A DNA stretch of 10,801 nucleotides from positions 1 through 10,801 of the forward strand of contig CALDPL010000279.1 of assembly GCA_937911965.1 (NCBI GenBank), given 5' to 3'. Of this stretch, positions 1-6,053 are shown one piece after another. Source of the stretch: an uncultured Allomuricauda sp. (GTDB taxonomy: Bacteria > Bacteroidota > Bacteroidia > Flavobacteriales > Flavobacteriaceae). The notes beneath the pieces are model-generated. The model was not told where the DNA came from. It was given only the letters and a program-made list of their open reading frames with translations, and made no database searches. Each line of letters opens with the position of its first letter. Within the stretch, counting starts at the first letter, position 1. The position numbers and the translations under genes were made by a program.

Positions 1-42
1 CAGCGACTTGGACATCTTGCGGCCGTGCTCGTCGCGCACCAG
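1..42 (-). other. Foreign tRNA-synthetase fragment (KMSKS loop) fused in frame to the receptor
   Basis: On the minus strand these 14 codons read LVRDEHGRKMSKSL. KMSKS preceded by a RDE-x-GR stretch is the ATP-binding signature loop of class I aminoacyl-tRNA synthetases; the HGLVRDE lead-in best fits valyl-tRNA synthetase, whose sequence here is typically of the form YxHGLVRDExGRKMSKSxGN. TonB receptors have no such motif. The shared bases encoding LYLHG (about 43-57) occur plausibly in both gene types and could be where two sequences were joined. Codons in this segment nearly all end in G or C (CTG GTG CGC GAC GAG CAC GGC CGC), unlike the mixed use just upstream. Assembly chimera is the likeliest reading; a true gene fusion is very unlikely. 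Confidence 0.8.
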
Positions 43-849
43 GCCGTGCAGGTAGAGCCCGGCGGCCCATTTGTCCGATAACTTCGCATTGAAATGGGTG
101 TTGAGCTCATAGCGCCCGTCCAGGCTTCCATAGCCGTTCACAAAGAGGGGGAAATCCGTCATCGGTTTCTGCAGCTCGGTATTGATCTGCCCCGATATAC
201 TCTCATAACCGTTCACCACACTGCCGGCCCCCTTGGTGATCTGGATGCTCTCCACCCAGCTCCCCGGGGTAAAGGTCAGCCCATAGGCCTGGGAGGCCCC
301 GCGGACCATGGGAAGGTTCTCCTGGGTAATCAATATGTTGGGGCTGGTAAGGCCCAACAACTGGATCTGTTTGGTCCCGGTCAGGGCATCGTTGAAGTTC
401 ACATCGATGGCGGGATTGGTCTCAAAACTCTCCGAAAGATTGCAGCAGGCCGCCTTGAGGAGTTCGGCACTGTTGATCGTCACGGTGTTCTGGGTGGAGA
501 ACAGGGTCTTTTGTACAGCATCCCTCTTTTTGAGGACCACCACTTCGTTCAGGGCATTGGAGGCCCGCAATACATGATGGATCTCCTGGGGCCGGTCCAG
601 GGTCAGGGTATCCGAACGGAAGCCCACAAAACTGATGATCAATTTGTTGTATTCCTCAGAGAAGGGCAGGCTGAAACTCCCGTCCTCCCGGGTCATGGTG
701 CCTATAGGTGAATCCTGCCAATAGACGGTGGCCCCGGCAAGGCCGATATGGCGGTTCCCTTCATCGGCCTCCATGATCATGCCGGTGACCTCCTCTTGGG
801 CCAAGGCTGGCCAAGACATGCAAAAAAGAATATAAATGATATATTTCAC
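1..849 (-). CDS. TonB-dependent receptor, N-terminal part (partial; left end probably chimeric)
   Basis: Outer-membrane TonB-gated importer; substrate not determinable, though its partner gene suggests a metal-related role. Translated from GTG 849: a signal peptide (residues 1-17, ending ALA before Q18), a carboxypeptidase-regulatory-like beta domain (about 19-100, with GATVYWQDSPIGT and SFVGFRSDTL), then the start of the plug (about 115-230) with a Cys pair at 135-136 (KAACCNLSESFETNP), a QIQLLGL segment and VNGYESISGQINTE. The first barrel strands follow up to GLYLHG (264-269). From residue 270 the reading becomes LVRDEHGRKMSKSL, which is tRNA-synthetase sequence, so the genuine receptor ends around base 43-60. 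GTG 849 was chosen because the next in-frame ATG (819) would destroy the signal peptide. C10 lacks a lipobox context. It lies 83 bp downstream of the HYC_CC_PP gene, probably in one operon. The family call is strong; the remaining roughly two thirds of the protein is absent. Confidence 0.88.
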   Translation of the reverse strand, partial: MKYIIYILFCMSWPALAQEEVTGMIMEADEGNRHIGLAGATVYWQDSPIGTMTREDGSFSLPFSEEYNKLIISFVGFRSDTLTLDRPQEIHHVLRASNALNEVVVLKKRDAVQKTLFSTQNTVTINSAELLKAACCNLSESFETNPAIDVNFNDALTGTKQIQLLGLTSPNILITQENLPMVRGASQAYGLTFTPGSWVESIQITKGAGSVVNGYESISGQINTELQKPMTDFPLFVNGYGSLDGRYELNTHFNAKLSDKWAAGLYLHGLVRDEHGRKMSKSL

Positions 850-934
850 GATGTATTGAATTTGGGTTAAAACAAATAAACGAGGGTTCCCGCATCCCAA
901 AGGGAAGGGGAAATCAAGACTTGTTCAATACATC
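850..934 (-). promoter_or_regulatory. Intercistronic RNA stem overlapping the receptor start (11-bp inverted repeat)
   Basis: GATGTATTGAA (850-860) is the exact reverse complement of TTCAATACATC (924-934). In the minus-strand mRNA the 5' arm begins inside the HYC_CC_PP stop codon and the 3' arm ends at the base before the receptor's GTG. The adjoining TTTGGG (861-866) can also pair with CCCAAA (896-901), so all 17 nt before the start codon can be double-stranded. A translating ribosome reaching the upstream stop would cover the 5' arm and free the start, the geometry of translational coupling. The repeat is seen directly; the regulatory role is inference. Confidence 0.5.
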
Positions 935-1343
935 AAATCAAAAAGACCTGGTCCAGGATATGGATATCCCTGACCAATAGCGGCGGGGGGTAATGCTCTC
1001 GGGCAAGGGGAAGCCTCTCCAGGGACACAGATCCAAGGGTAGGCTGCATTGGAATCGCCAATAGGAAAAACTGGGAATCCAAATCATGGTCGTTCCATGA
1101 GAGCTTGAGGTTGTCCTGACCGACCAAGGTAAAACTCTCGTCGTCACAACAAGCGTTTTGCAGATCTTCATCTTCCATCCGGGAAGTGTTCCCTTCAATC
1201 CCACAGGCCTCCGCTTCGGAGAAAAGGGAAATATCCAGGACCCTGCCCATGCAAAGGTGCTTGTCCACGGTCCAGGAAATGGTCGAGGCCAATACCAAAA
1301 GGGCCATTAGGCCGGATAGGAAAGGATGGAGTACCCGTTTCAT
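933..1343 (-). CDS. HYC_CC_PP family small exported protein
   Basis: A 136-residue protein with an N-terminal hydrophobic segment (about 8-25) acting as signal peptide or anchor, so the body should lie in the periplasm. It fits the Bacteroidota family named for its HYC, CC and PP motifs: VDKHLC (H29, C31; the family's usual tyrosine is leucine here), a further C47, the pair C65-C66, a DNLKLSW segment, and the C-terminal YPPPLLVRDIHILDQVFLI block with prolines 119-121. Paired Cys and His residues make metal or redox handling plausible, but the family's biochemical function is not established to my knowledge. ATG 1343 gives the full signal sequence. It is followed after 83 bp by the TonB-dependent receptor, which carries its own Cys pair in the plug; the two probably work together in one uptake system. 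Family call good, function unknown. Confidence 0.8.
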   Translation of the reverse strand: MKRVLHPFLSGLMALLVLASTISWTVDKHLCMGRVLDISLFSEAEACGIEGNTSRMEDEDLQNACCDDESFTLVGQDNLKLSWNDHDLDSQFFLLAIPMQPTLGSVSLERLPLAREHYPPPLLVRDIHILDQVFLI

Positions 1344-1350
1344 AGGAATA

Positions 1351-1365
1351 CAAAACTACAAAATA
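1351..1365 (-). promoter_or_regulatory. Candidate -7 promoter element(s) for the HYC_CC_PP/receptor operon
   Basis: Reading leftward, TAGTTTTG (1358-1351) matches the Bacteroidota -7 consensus TAnnTTTG, and a near match TATTTTG (1365-1359) lies just upstream. A TTTTG further upstream could be a -33 element for the second, with about 23 bp spacing. If TAGTTTTG is used, the transcript would be almost leaderless, with the ATG 7 bp away. Which box is active cannot be decided here. Confidence 0.35.
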
Positions 1366-1423
1366 TCCCCCAGTATTGTTTTAGTTAACAAAATTTTAAG
1401 GCCGATCAAATATCCAAATCCCC

Positions 1424-1454
1424 TTGAACCGGTTTGCCCCATTGCCTACCTTTG
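1424..1454 (+). promoter_or_regulatory. Promoter of the GAF-domain reductase gene (-33 TTG, -7 TACCTTTG)
   Basis: TTG at 1424-1426 and TACCTTTG at 1447-1454 are separated by 20 bp and match the Bacteroidota TTG / TAnnTTTG promoter pattern. The start of transcription would fall near 1458-1462, just before ATG 1469. This supports ATG 1469 over the upstream in-frame TTG 1424 or GTG 1454, which would lie inside the promoter. Confidence 0.55.
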
Positions 1455-1468
1455 TGGAAAATCATCCG

Positions 1469-1927
1469 ATGTTTGCAAGATTGAGGCCCCAGGTGGCCGA
1501 CCTGCTCCAAGAGCATGACAAAAGTGTCGAGGACCGTTTACAGCGGGTCTGTGAGCTCCTTCAAACCGAGGTCCCCCATTACAACTGGGTGGGCTTTTAT
1601 TTCAGGGACGGAAACAAGGAGGAACTCCTGCTGGGCCCCTTCGCCGGGGAACCCACAGAACATACCAGGATCCCCTTCGGCAAGGGCATCTGTGGACAGG
1701 TGGCCCTGAGCAATAAAAATTTTGTGGTGCCCGATGTCAGTGCCCAGGACAACTATATTGCCTGTAGCCTGAATGTCAGGGCGGAGATCGTGGTCCCCCT
1801 CTTTGTCCATGGGAAAAACGTGGGCCAGATCGACATTGATTCCCATAGCCCGGACCCCTTTGGCGAGGAGGATGAGCGCTTTTTGGAATCCATAAACGCC
1901 GAAGTGGCCCGCATTATGGAAAACTAA
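1469..1927 (+). CDS. msrC: GAF-domain free methionine-(R)-sulfoxide reductase
   Basis: Cytosolic enzyme reducing free methionine-R-sulfoxide to methionine, an oxidative-damage repair activity. From ATG 1469 it has 152 residues, essentially one GAF domain, the usual size for the fRMsr family. Diagnostic stretches are HYNWVGFYF (38-45), LLLGPFAGEPTEH, PFGKGICGQVA (C75), QDNYIACSL (C99), EIVVPLFVHGKNVGQIDIDS and FGEEDERFLE. By comparison with E. coli MsrC/YebR as I recall it, C99 corresponds to catalytic Cys118 and C75 to Cys94; the third cysteine (Cys84) is replaced by His or Thr in the PTEHTRIP segment, so a C75-C99 disulfide would complete the cycle. The frame is open back to TTG 1424, but that start lies in the promoter. 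It is 82 bp upstream of purH with a separate promoter between. The family is clear; activity on free methionine sulfoxide is by homology. Confidence 0.85.
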   Translation: MFARLRPQVADLLQEHDKSVEDRLQRVCELLQTEVPHYNWVGFYFRDGNKEELLLGPFAGEPTEHTRIPFGKGICGQVALSNKNFVVPDVSAQDNYIACSLNVRAEIVVPLFVHGKNVGQIDIDSHSPDPFGEEDERFLESINAEVARIMEN

Positions 1928-1972
1928 GGCCATTTTGTTGGGTGGTCCTGCGGCATTTAGGTTTAAAAAAAG

Positions 1973-1980
1973 TACTTTTG
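1973..1980 (+). promoter_or_regulatory. Candidate -7 promoter element for purH
   Basis: TACTTTTG matches TAnnTTTG and lies 29 bp before the purH ATG, giving a short leader. No TTG lies at the ideal 19-21 bp upstream (nearest 1938-1940, 32 bp away). The element overlaps a 12-bp perfect palindrome, AAAAGTACTTTT (1968-1979), which could be a regulator site or just A/T-tract chance. Confidence 0.4.
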
Positions 1981-2009
1981 TGGCCTTCTAAAAAGATTAT
2001 CAAGATAGC

Positions 2010-3542
2010 ATGAGTACTGCCAAAAAAGCCACATCCGCACTGATTTCCGTATTTCATAAAGAGGGCCTGGAACCCCTGGTCAAAAAAATGGACCAATTGG
2101 GGATCGCCCTGTATTCCACCGGGGGCACCGAGACCTTTATCCGCGAACTCGGCATAGGGGTCACCCCCATTGAGGAGGTCACCGGCTACCCCTCCATCCT
2201 CGGGGGACGGGTGAAGACCCTCCATCCGAAGGTCTTCGGGGGAATCTTGAACCGACAGGAGCACGAAGGGGACCGCTCCCAAATGCAGGAATTCGATATC
2301 CCCCAACTGGACATCGTGATCGTGGACCTTTATCCCTTTGAAAAAACAGTGGCCGACGGGGCCCCCGAACAGGACATCATCGAAAAAATCGATATCGGGG
2401 GCATCTCCCTGATCCGGGCCGCTGCCAAGAACTTCAGGGATGTGCTCTGCGTCTCCTCCATGGAGGACTATGGGGAATTCCTGGAACTGCTCTCCAAGCG
2501 AGAAGGCAGCACTTCCCTTGAGGACAGAAAACGATTTGCGGCCAAGGCCTTCCAAATTTCCTCCCATTACGATACGGCCATCTTCAACTACTTCAACCAA
2601 GATGGAGGAGAAACCGTCCTGAAGGTCAGTGAGCCCAGGGGACAACGGCTTCGCTACGGGGAAAACCCACATCAAGAGGGCTTTTTCTTTGGGGATTTCG
2701 GGGCCCTGTTCGACAAATTGCACGGCAAGGAACTCTCGTACAACAACCTTTTGGACGTGGATGCCGCGGTAAGCCTGATGGGGGAATTCAAAAACGATGG
2801 TCCCACCTTTGCCATTCTAAAACACAACAACGCCTGTGGCCTGGCCACAAGGTCCACCCTCAGGGCAGCCTATGTGGATGCCCTGGCCGGGGACCCGGTT
2901 TCCGCCTTTGGGGGGATCCTGATCGCCAATACCGAGATCGATCTGGATACCGCCCGGGAGATCGACCCGCTGTTCTGTGAAGTGGTCATCGCCCCGGCCT
3001 ACGGGGTAGGGGCCCTGGAGGTCCTTAAATCCAAAAAGAATCGGATTTTGTTGGTACAGAAGCCTATTGATCTGCCCAAGACCATGCTGCGCAGTTGTTT
3101 GAACGGCCTTTTGGCGCAGGATCGGGATTTGGTGACCGATAGCCTCAAAGACCTCAAGGAGGTGACCGACCGCAAGCCCAGTGCCGGGGAAATCGAGGAC
3201 CTCCTGTTCGCCTCCAAAATCTGCAAGCACACCAAGAGCAATACCATAGTGTTGGCCAAGGACGGTCAATTGATCGCCAGCGGGACCGGACAGACCTCAA
3301 GGGTGGATGCCCTGGAACAGGCCATCCACAAAGCCAAGAGCTTTAATTTTGATCTCAAGGGGGCGGTGATGGCCAGTGATGCCTTCTTCCCCTTTCCGGA
3401 CTGTGTGGAGATTGCCCATAAGGCGGGAATCGGATCGGTGATCCAGCCCGGCGGCTCCATCAAGGACCAATTGAGCGTGGATTATTGCAATGAAAATGCA
3501 ATGGCCATGGTGATGACCGGCACCAGGCATTTTAAACATTAA
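2010..3542 (+). CDS. purH: Bifunctional AICAR transformylase / IMP cyclohydrolase
   Basis: Catalyses the last two steps of de novo purine synthesis in the cytosol: formylation of AICAR with 10-formyl-tetrahydrofolate, then ring closure to IMP. The 510-residue length is usual for PurH. The N-terminal MGS-like cyclohydrolase domain (about 5-150) shows ALISVFHKEGL, YSTGGT (35-40), GGRVKTLHPKVFGG (65-78) and DIGGISLIRAAAKN. The transformylase part shows LRYGENPHQ, SYNNLLDVDAA, the catalytic Lys-His pair K271-H272 in LKHNNACGLA, DPVSAFGGI, and the C-terminal SDAFFPFPD ... QPGGSIKD ... NENAMAMVMTGTRHFKH. Nothing is truncated. A candidate promoter lies just upstream; mreB follows after 55 bp with no clear terminator, so read-through into the cell-shape genes is possible, linking purine supply and wall synthesis only by co-transcription. 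Confidence 0.97.
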   Translation: MSTAKKATSALISVFHKEGLEPLVKKMDQLGIALYSTGGTETFIRELGIGVTPIEEVTGYPSILGGRVKTLHPKVFGGILNRQEHEGDRSQMQEFDIPQLDIVIVDLYPFEKTVADGAPEQDIIEKIDIGGISLIRAAAKNFRDVLCVSSMEDYGEFLELLSKREGSTSLEDRKRFAAKAFQISSHYDTAIFNYFNQDGGETVLKVSEPRGQRLRYGENPHQEGFFFGDFGALFDKLHGKELSYNNLLDVDAAVSLMGEFKNDGPTFAILKHNNACGLATRSTLRAAYVDALAGDPVSAFGGILIANTEIDLDTAREIDPLFCEVVIAPAYGVGALEVLKSKKNRILLVQKPIDLPKTMLRSCLNGLLAQDRDLVTDSLKDLKEVTDRKPSAGEIEDLLFASKICKHTKSNTIVLAKDGQLIASGTGQTSRVDALEQAIHKAKSFNFDLKGAVMASDAFFPFPDCVEIAHKAGIGSVIQPGGSIKDQLSVDYCNENAMAMVMTGTRHFKH

Positions 3543-3597
3543 TTTTAGTACATTAGCCGATAAATTTTACCCTTAATCCGTAACAGACGCTTTTTTT

Positions 3598-4626
3598 ATG
3601 GGATTTTTTGACTTCATGACCGAGGAAATCGCCATTGACCTCGGTACCGCGAACACCCTGATCATCCACCTGGATAAAGTGGTCGTGGACAGCCCTTCCA
3701 TAGTGGCAAGGGACCGGATCTCCGGAAAGATCATCGCGGTGGGTCGTGAGGCCAGTATGATGCAAGGGAAGACCCATGAAAATATCAAGACCATCCGGCC
3801 GCTCAAGGACGGGGTCATCGCCGATTTCGATGCTTCGGAAAAGATGATCAATATGTTCATCAAGAACATCCCGGCCCTGAAGAAGAAATGGTTTCCCCCG
3901 GCCCTGAGAATGGTCATCTGCATCCCCTCGGGGATCACCGAGGTGGAAATGCGCGCGGTACGGGAATCCGCCGAACGGGTCAACGGCAAGGAAGTCTATC
4001 TGATCCATGAACCCATGGCCGCCGCCATAGGGATCGGTCTGGACATCATGCAACCCAAGGGGAACATGATCGTGGACATAGGGGGCGGGACCACCGAGAT
4101 CGCCGTGATCGCCCTGGGGGGCATCGTCTGTGACAAATCCGTAAAGATCGCCGGGGATGTGTTCACCAACGACATCATCTATTATATGCGTACCCAGCAC
4201 AACCTCTATGTGGGGGAGAGTACCGCCGAGGCCATCAAGATCGAGATCGGTTCGGCCACGGAAGACCTGAAATCCCCCCCGGAGGACAAATCGATCCAAG
4301 GACGGGACCTCTTGACCGGGAAGCCCAAACAGGTACAGGTATCCTATAGGGAAATTGCCAAGGCCCTGGACAAGAGTATTCTCAGGGTGGAGGATGCAGT
4401 GATGGAGACCCTCTCCCAGACCCCTCCGGAACTTGCCGCCGACATATACAATACGGGAATCTATATGGCCGGGGGTGGTTCCATGCTGCGCGGGCTGGAC
4501 CGAAGGCTGTCCCAAAAAACGGATCTGCCGGTCTATATCGCCGAGGATCCCTTGAGGGCCGTGGTACGTGGAACGGGAATCGCACTCAAAAACTTGGAAC
4601 GCTATAAGAGCATCTTGATCAAGTAG
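3598..4626 (+). CDS. mreB: Rod shape-determining protein MreB
   Basis: Actin-like ATPase that forms membrane-bound filaments and steers the elongation machinery. The 342 residues match the family. Visible: short N-terminal amphipathic segment MGFFDFM (membrane binding), phosphate-1 motif IAIDLGTANTLI (11-22), the IPSG and HEPMAAAIGIGL segments, phosphate-2 motif VDIGGGTTEIAV (159-170), and adenosine motif AGGGSMLRGLDRRL (291-304). The start is fixed by the conserved N-terminus. It is the first gene of mreBCD-mrdA-rodA. Upstream, TAAATTTT at 3561-3568 is one base off the -7 consensus; with no good -33 element I cannot assign a promoter there, so transcription from the purH promoter is equally possible. 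Downstream, 61 bp separate it from mreC. Confidence 0.97.
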   Translation: MGFFDFMTEEIAIDLGTANTLIIHLDKVVVDSPSIVARDRISGKIIAVGREASMMQGKTHENIKTIRPLKDGVIADFDASEKMINMFIKNIPALKKKWFPPALRMVICIPSGITEVEMRAVRESAERVNGKEVYLIHEPMAAAIGIGLDIMQPKGNMIVDIGGGTTEIAVIALGGIVCDKSVKIAGDVFTNDIIYYMRTQHNLYVGESTAEAIKIEIGSATEDLKSPPEDKSIQGRDLLTGKPKQVQVSYREIAKALDKSILRVEDAVMETLSQTPPELAADIYNTGIYMAGGGSMLRGLDRRLSQKTDLPVYIAEDPLRAVVRGTGIALKNLERYKSILIK

Positions 4627-4630
4627 CCCC

Positions 4631-4638
4631 TATCTTTG
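4631..4638 (+). promoter_or_regulatory. Candidate internal promoter (-7 element) between mreB and mreC
   Basis: TATCTTTG matches TAnnTTTG exactly, in the 61-bp mreB-mreC gap. The nearest upstream TTG (4615-4617) is only 13 bp away, short of the usual spacing. If active, transcripts would begin at about 4642-4645, right at the C-run hairpin, giving mreC, mreD, mrdA and rodA an mRNA separate from mreB. Confidence 0.3.
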
Positions 4639-4643
4639 GTGTT

Positions 4644-4660
4644 CCCCCTTGGATTGGGGG
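4644..4660 (+). other. GC hairpin in the mreB-mreC intergenic RNA
   Basis: CCCCC (4644-4648), a 7-nt loop TTGGATT, and GGGGG (4656-4660) form a perfect 5-bp G:C stem. No T-run follows, so it is not a classical terminator; it lies 27 nt before the mreC start. It could protect an mRNA end or set the MreB to MreC ratio. The function is inference. Confidence 0.4.
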
Positions 4661-4687
4661 TCCAAACCTTCATAAACGTTCGATTGA

Positions 4688-5500
4688 ATGCAACGCATCA
4701 TCAACTTTATCCTTCGGTACAGAAATGCCTTTCTCTACGGCTTTCTCGTGCTCATTTCCCTGGTGATGACCGTCAATTCCCATTCCTACCACCATTCCAA
4801 ATTCTTCAATTCCTCCAAATGGCTCTCCGGGAGCATCTACGGTTGGGGTGCCGATATATCGGGTTACTTCGGCCTTAGGGAGGAAAATCGCAAATTGGTG
4901 GAAGAGAACGAGCGTTTGAGGATGCTGTTGTTCAATGCCCCGGGGGATACCCTACCTCCCTTGGACTCCATCGCAGATTACAGGGTCATGGCGGCCAGGC
5001 TGATCAAGAACAGCATTTCCTCCCCCCGCAACTACCTGACCATTGATATGGGAAGCAAGCAAGGTGTGGAACAGGACATGGGGGTGATCACCACCAATGG
5101 GATCCTGGGCATCGTGGAAAATGTTTCCAACAACTATGCCACGGTGCAGAGCGTATTGAACACCAAGTCCAACATCAACGCCAAGATCAAGAATTCCGAA
5201 TACTTTGGCTCCCTGATCTGGGATGGCAGGGACCACACCACCGTGCAATTGATCGACATCCCCCGACTGGTGCCCCTGGTTGTGGGGGACACCATAGTCA
5301 CCGGGGGCATGTCCAGCATCTTCCCGGAACGCATCCCCATAGGGACCATCAAAAAATACGAACTCAACCCCTCCAGGACCTTTTACAATATCGAGGTGGA
5401 ACTCTTCAACGATATGGCCAATATCAGGAACGTTTACCTGATAGAAAGCAGGGATCTCAACGAAATCAAGACATTGGAAGGGAGGACAACGGATGAATAA
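4688..5500 (+). CDS. mreC: Rod shape-determining protein MreC
   Basis: Periplasmic scaffold anchored in the inner membrane that links MreB and MreD and activates PBP2. It has 270 residues: a short cytosolic N-terminus with basic residues, one transmembrane helix (about 13-30), a coiled coil (about 62-82, REENRKLVEENERLRMLL), then the beta-rich MreC core with the hallmarks NYLTIDMGSKQGVEQDMGV (115-133), NGILGIVENVS and GDTIVTGGMSSIFPERIPIG (200-219). It lacks the long low-complexity C-terminal tail seen in some homologues and ends soon after the core. The start ATG 4688 gives the expected tail before the membrane helix. Its last 8 nt overlap mreD, so translation of the two is probably coupled. 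Confidence 0.95.
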   Translation: MQRIINFILRYRNAFLYGFLVLISLVMTVNSHSYHHSKFFNSSKWLSGSIYGWGADISGYFGLREENRKLVEENERLRMLLFNAPGDTLPPLDSIADYRVMAARLIKNSISSPRNYLTIDMGSKQGVEQDMGVITTNGILGIVENVSNNYATVQSVLNTKSNINAKIKNSEYFGSLIWDGRDHTTVQLIDIPRLVPLVVGDTIVTGGMSSIFPERIPIGTIKKYELNPSRTFYNIEVELFNDMANIRNVYLIESRDLNEIKTLEGRTTDE

Positions 5501-5999
5501 CGCCCTGTTTTTGACCCTGGTCCGCTTTGTGCTTTTGGTCCTTACCCAGGTCCTGATCTTCAATTCCCTGAACTTTCTGGGAGGGATCAATCCCATGGTC
5601 TACGTGATTTTTTTCTATTGGTACCCCCTTAAAGGGAACCAGTCCATTTTTATGTTGGTCTCCTTTTTCCTGGGCCTGTTGATCGATATGTTCTCGGATA
5701 CCCTCGCCCTGGGGGCCATCGCCTCCCTGACGGCCGCCTATGCCCGTCCGGTGATCCTGAGATTCTGCTTCGGGGTGAACTTCGAGTTCCAGAACTTCAG
5801 TTTCAAGAACACCACCAAAGTGCAGCGCCTGACCTTTTTGGCCCTCTTGGTCCTGATCCATCACCTGGTCTACTTTTCCCTGGAAATTTTGGATTGGTCC
5901 CACTTCCTTTTAATTTTGAGGAAGGTATTTGCCACAGGTTTGGTAACTTTGGTACTCTGTACCCTGTTCAGTTCACTTTTCAGCCCAAAATCGGAATAA
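5493..5999 (+). CDS. mreD: Rod shape-determining protein MreD
   Basis: Small integral inner-membrane protein of the elongasome. It has 168 residues that are almost wholly hydrophobic, with about five or six membrane spans (roughly 5-25, 33-46, 50-67, 72-88, 112-132, 138-163). The MreD-typical segment GLLIDMFSDTLALGAIA (61-77) is present. Sequence conservation in this family is low, so the assignment rests on that segment, size, topology and position directly after mreC (8-nt overlap) and before the PBP2 gene (54-bp gap with no recognisable terminator or promoter). The start ATG lies within the end of mreC. Confidence 0.92.
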   Translation: MNNALFLTLVRFVLLVLTQVLIFNSLNFLGGINPMVYVIFFYWYPLKGNQSIFMLVSFFLGLLIDMFSDTLALGAIASLTAAYARPVILRFCFGVNFEFQNFSFKNTTKVQRLTFLALLVLIHHLVYFSLEILDWSHFLLILRKVFATGLVTLVLCTLFSSLFSPKSE

Positions 6000-6053
6000 A
6001 ATCAAGATTGTTGCGTTGAAATAAAAGACCGGCCAAAGTCCCATCAATCGATC

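Larger units (their letters stand above)
1344..1468. promoter_or_regulatory. Divergent control region between the HYC_CC_PP and GAF-reductase genes
   Basis: This 125-bp A/T-rich stretch holds candidate promoters in both directions: TAGTTTTG leftward and TTG...TACCTTTG rightward. Between them lies TTGTT (1376-1380) with AACAA (1387-1391), a weak 5-bp inverted repeat around TTAGTT. No stronger operator or riboswitch is recognisable. Confidence 0.5.

Noticed and set aside
1..42. A genuine receptor-synthetase fusion protein.
   Set aside because: A lone KMSKS loop without the synthetase Rossmann fold has no function, and the switch occurs at a stretch that both parents could share; a join artefact is far simpler.
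94..711. A 205-codon plus-strand frame at the left end.
   Set aside because: It is antisense to the TonB receptor, whose signal peptide, regulatory-like domain and plug are all clearly readable on the minus strand.
820..822. Cys10 of the TonB receptor as a lipoprotein attachment site.
   Set aside because: The preceding residues (YILF) do not form a lipobox, and an ALA-Q signal peptidase I site follows at 17/18.
1376..1391. TTGTT...AACAA inverted repeat in the divergent region as an operator.
   Set aside because: Only five A/T-rich base pairs; too weak to call as a separate site.
3553..4515. A 320-codon open frame antisense to mreB, and similar long antisense frames opposite purH (1914-2723), mreC (4952-5596), mrdA (6069-6734) and rodA (8644-9243).
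   Set aside because: They lie opposite well-conserved genes, their translations are Gly/Asp/His/Pro-rich with no recognisable domain, and GGG/CCC-rich codon use naturally clears stops from the antisense frame.
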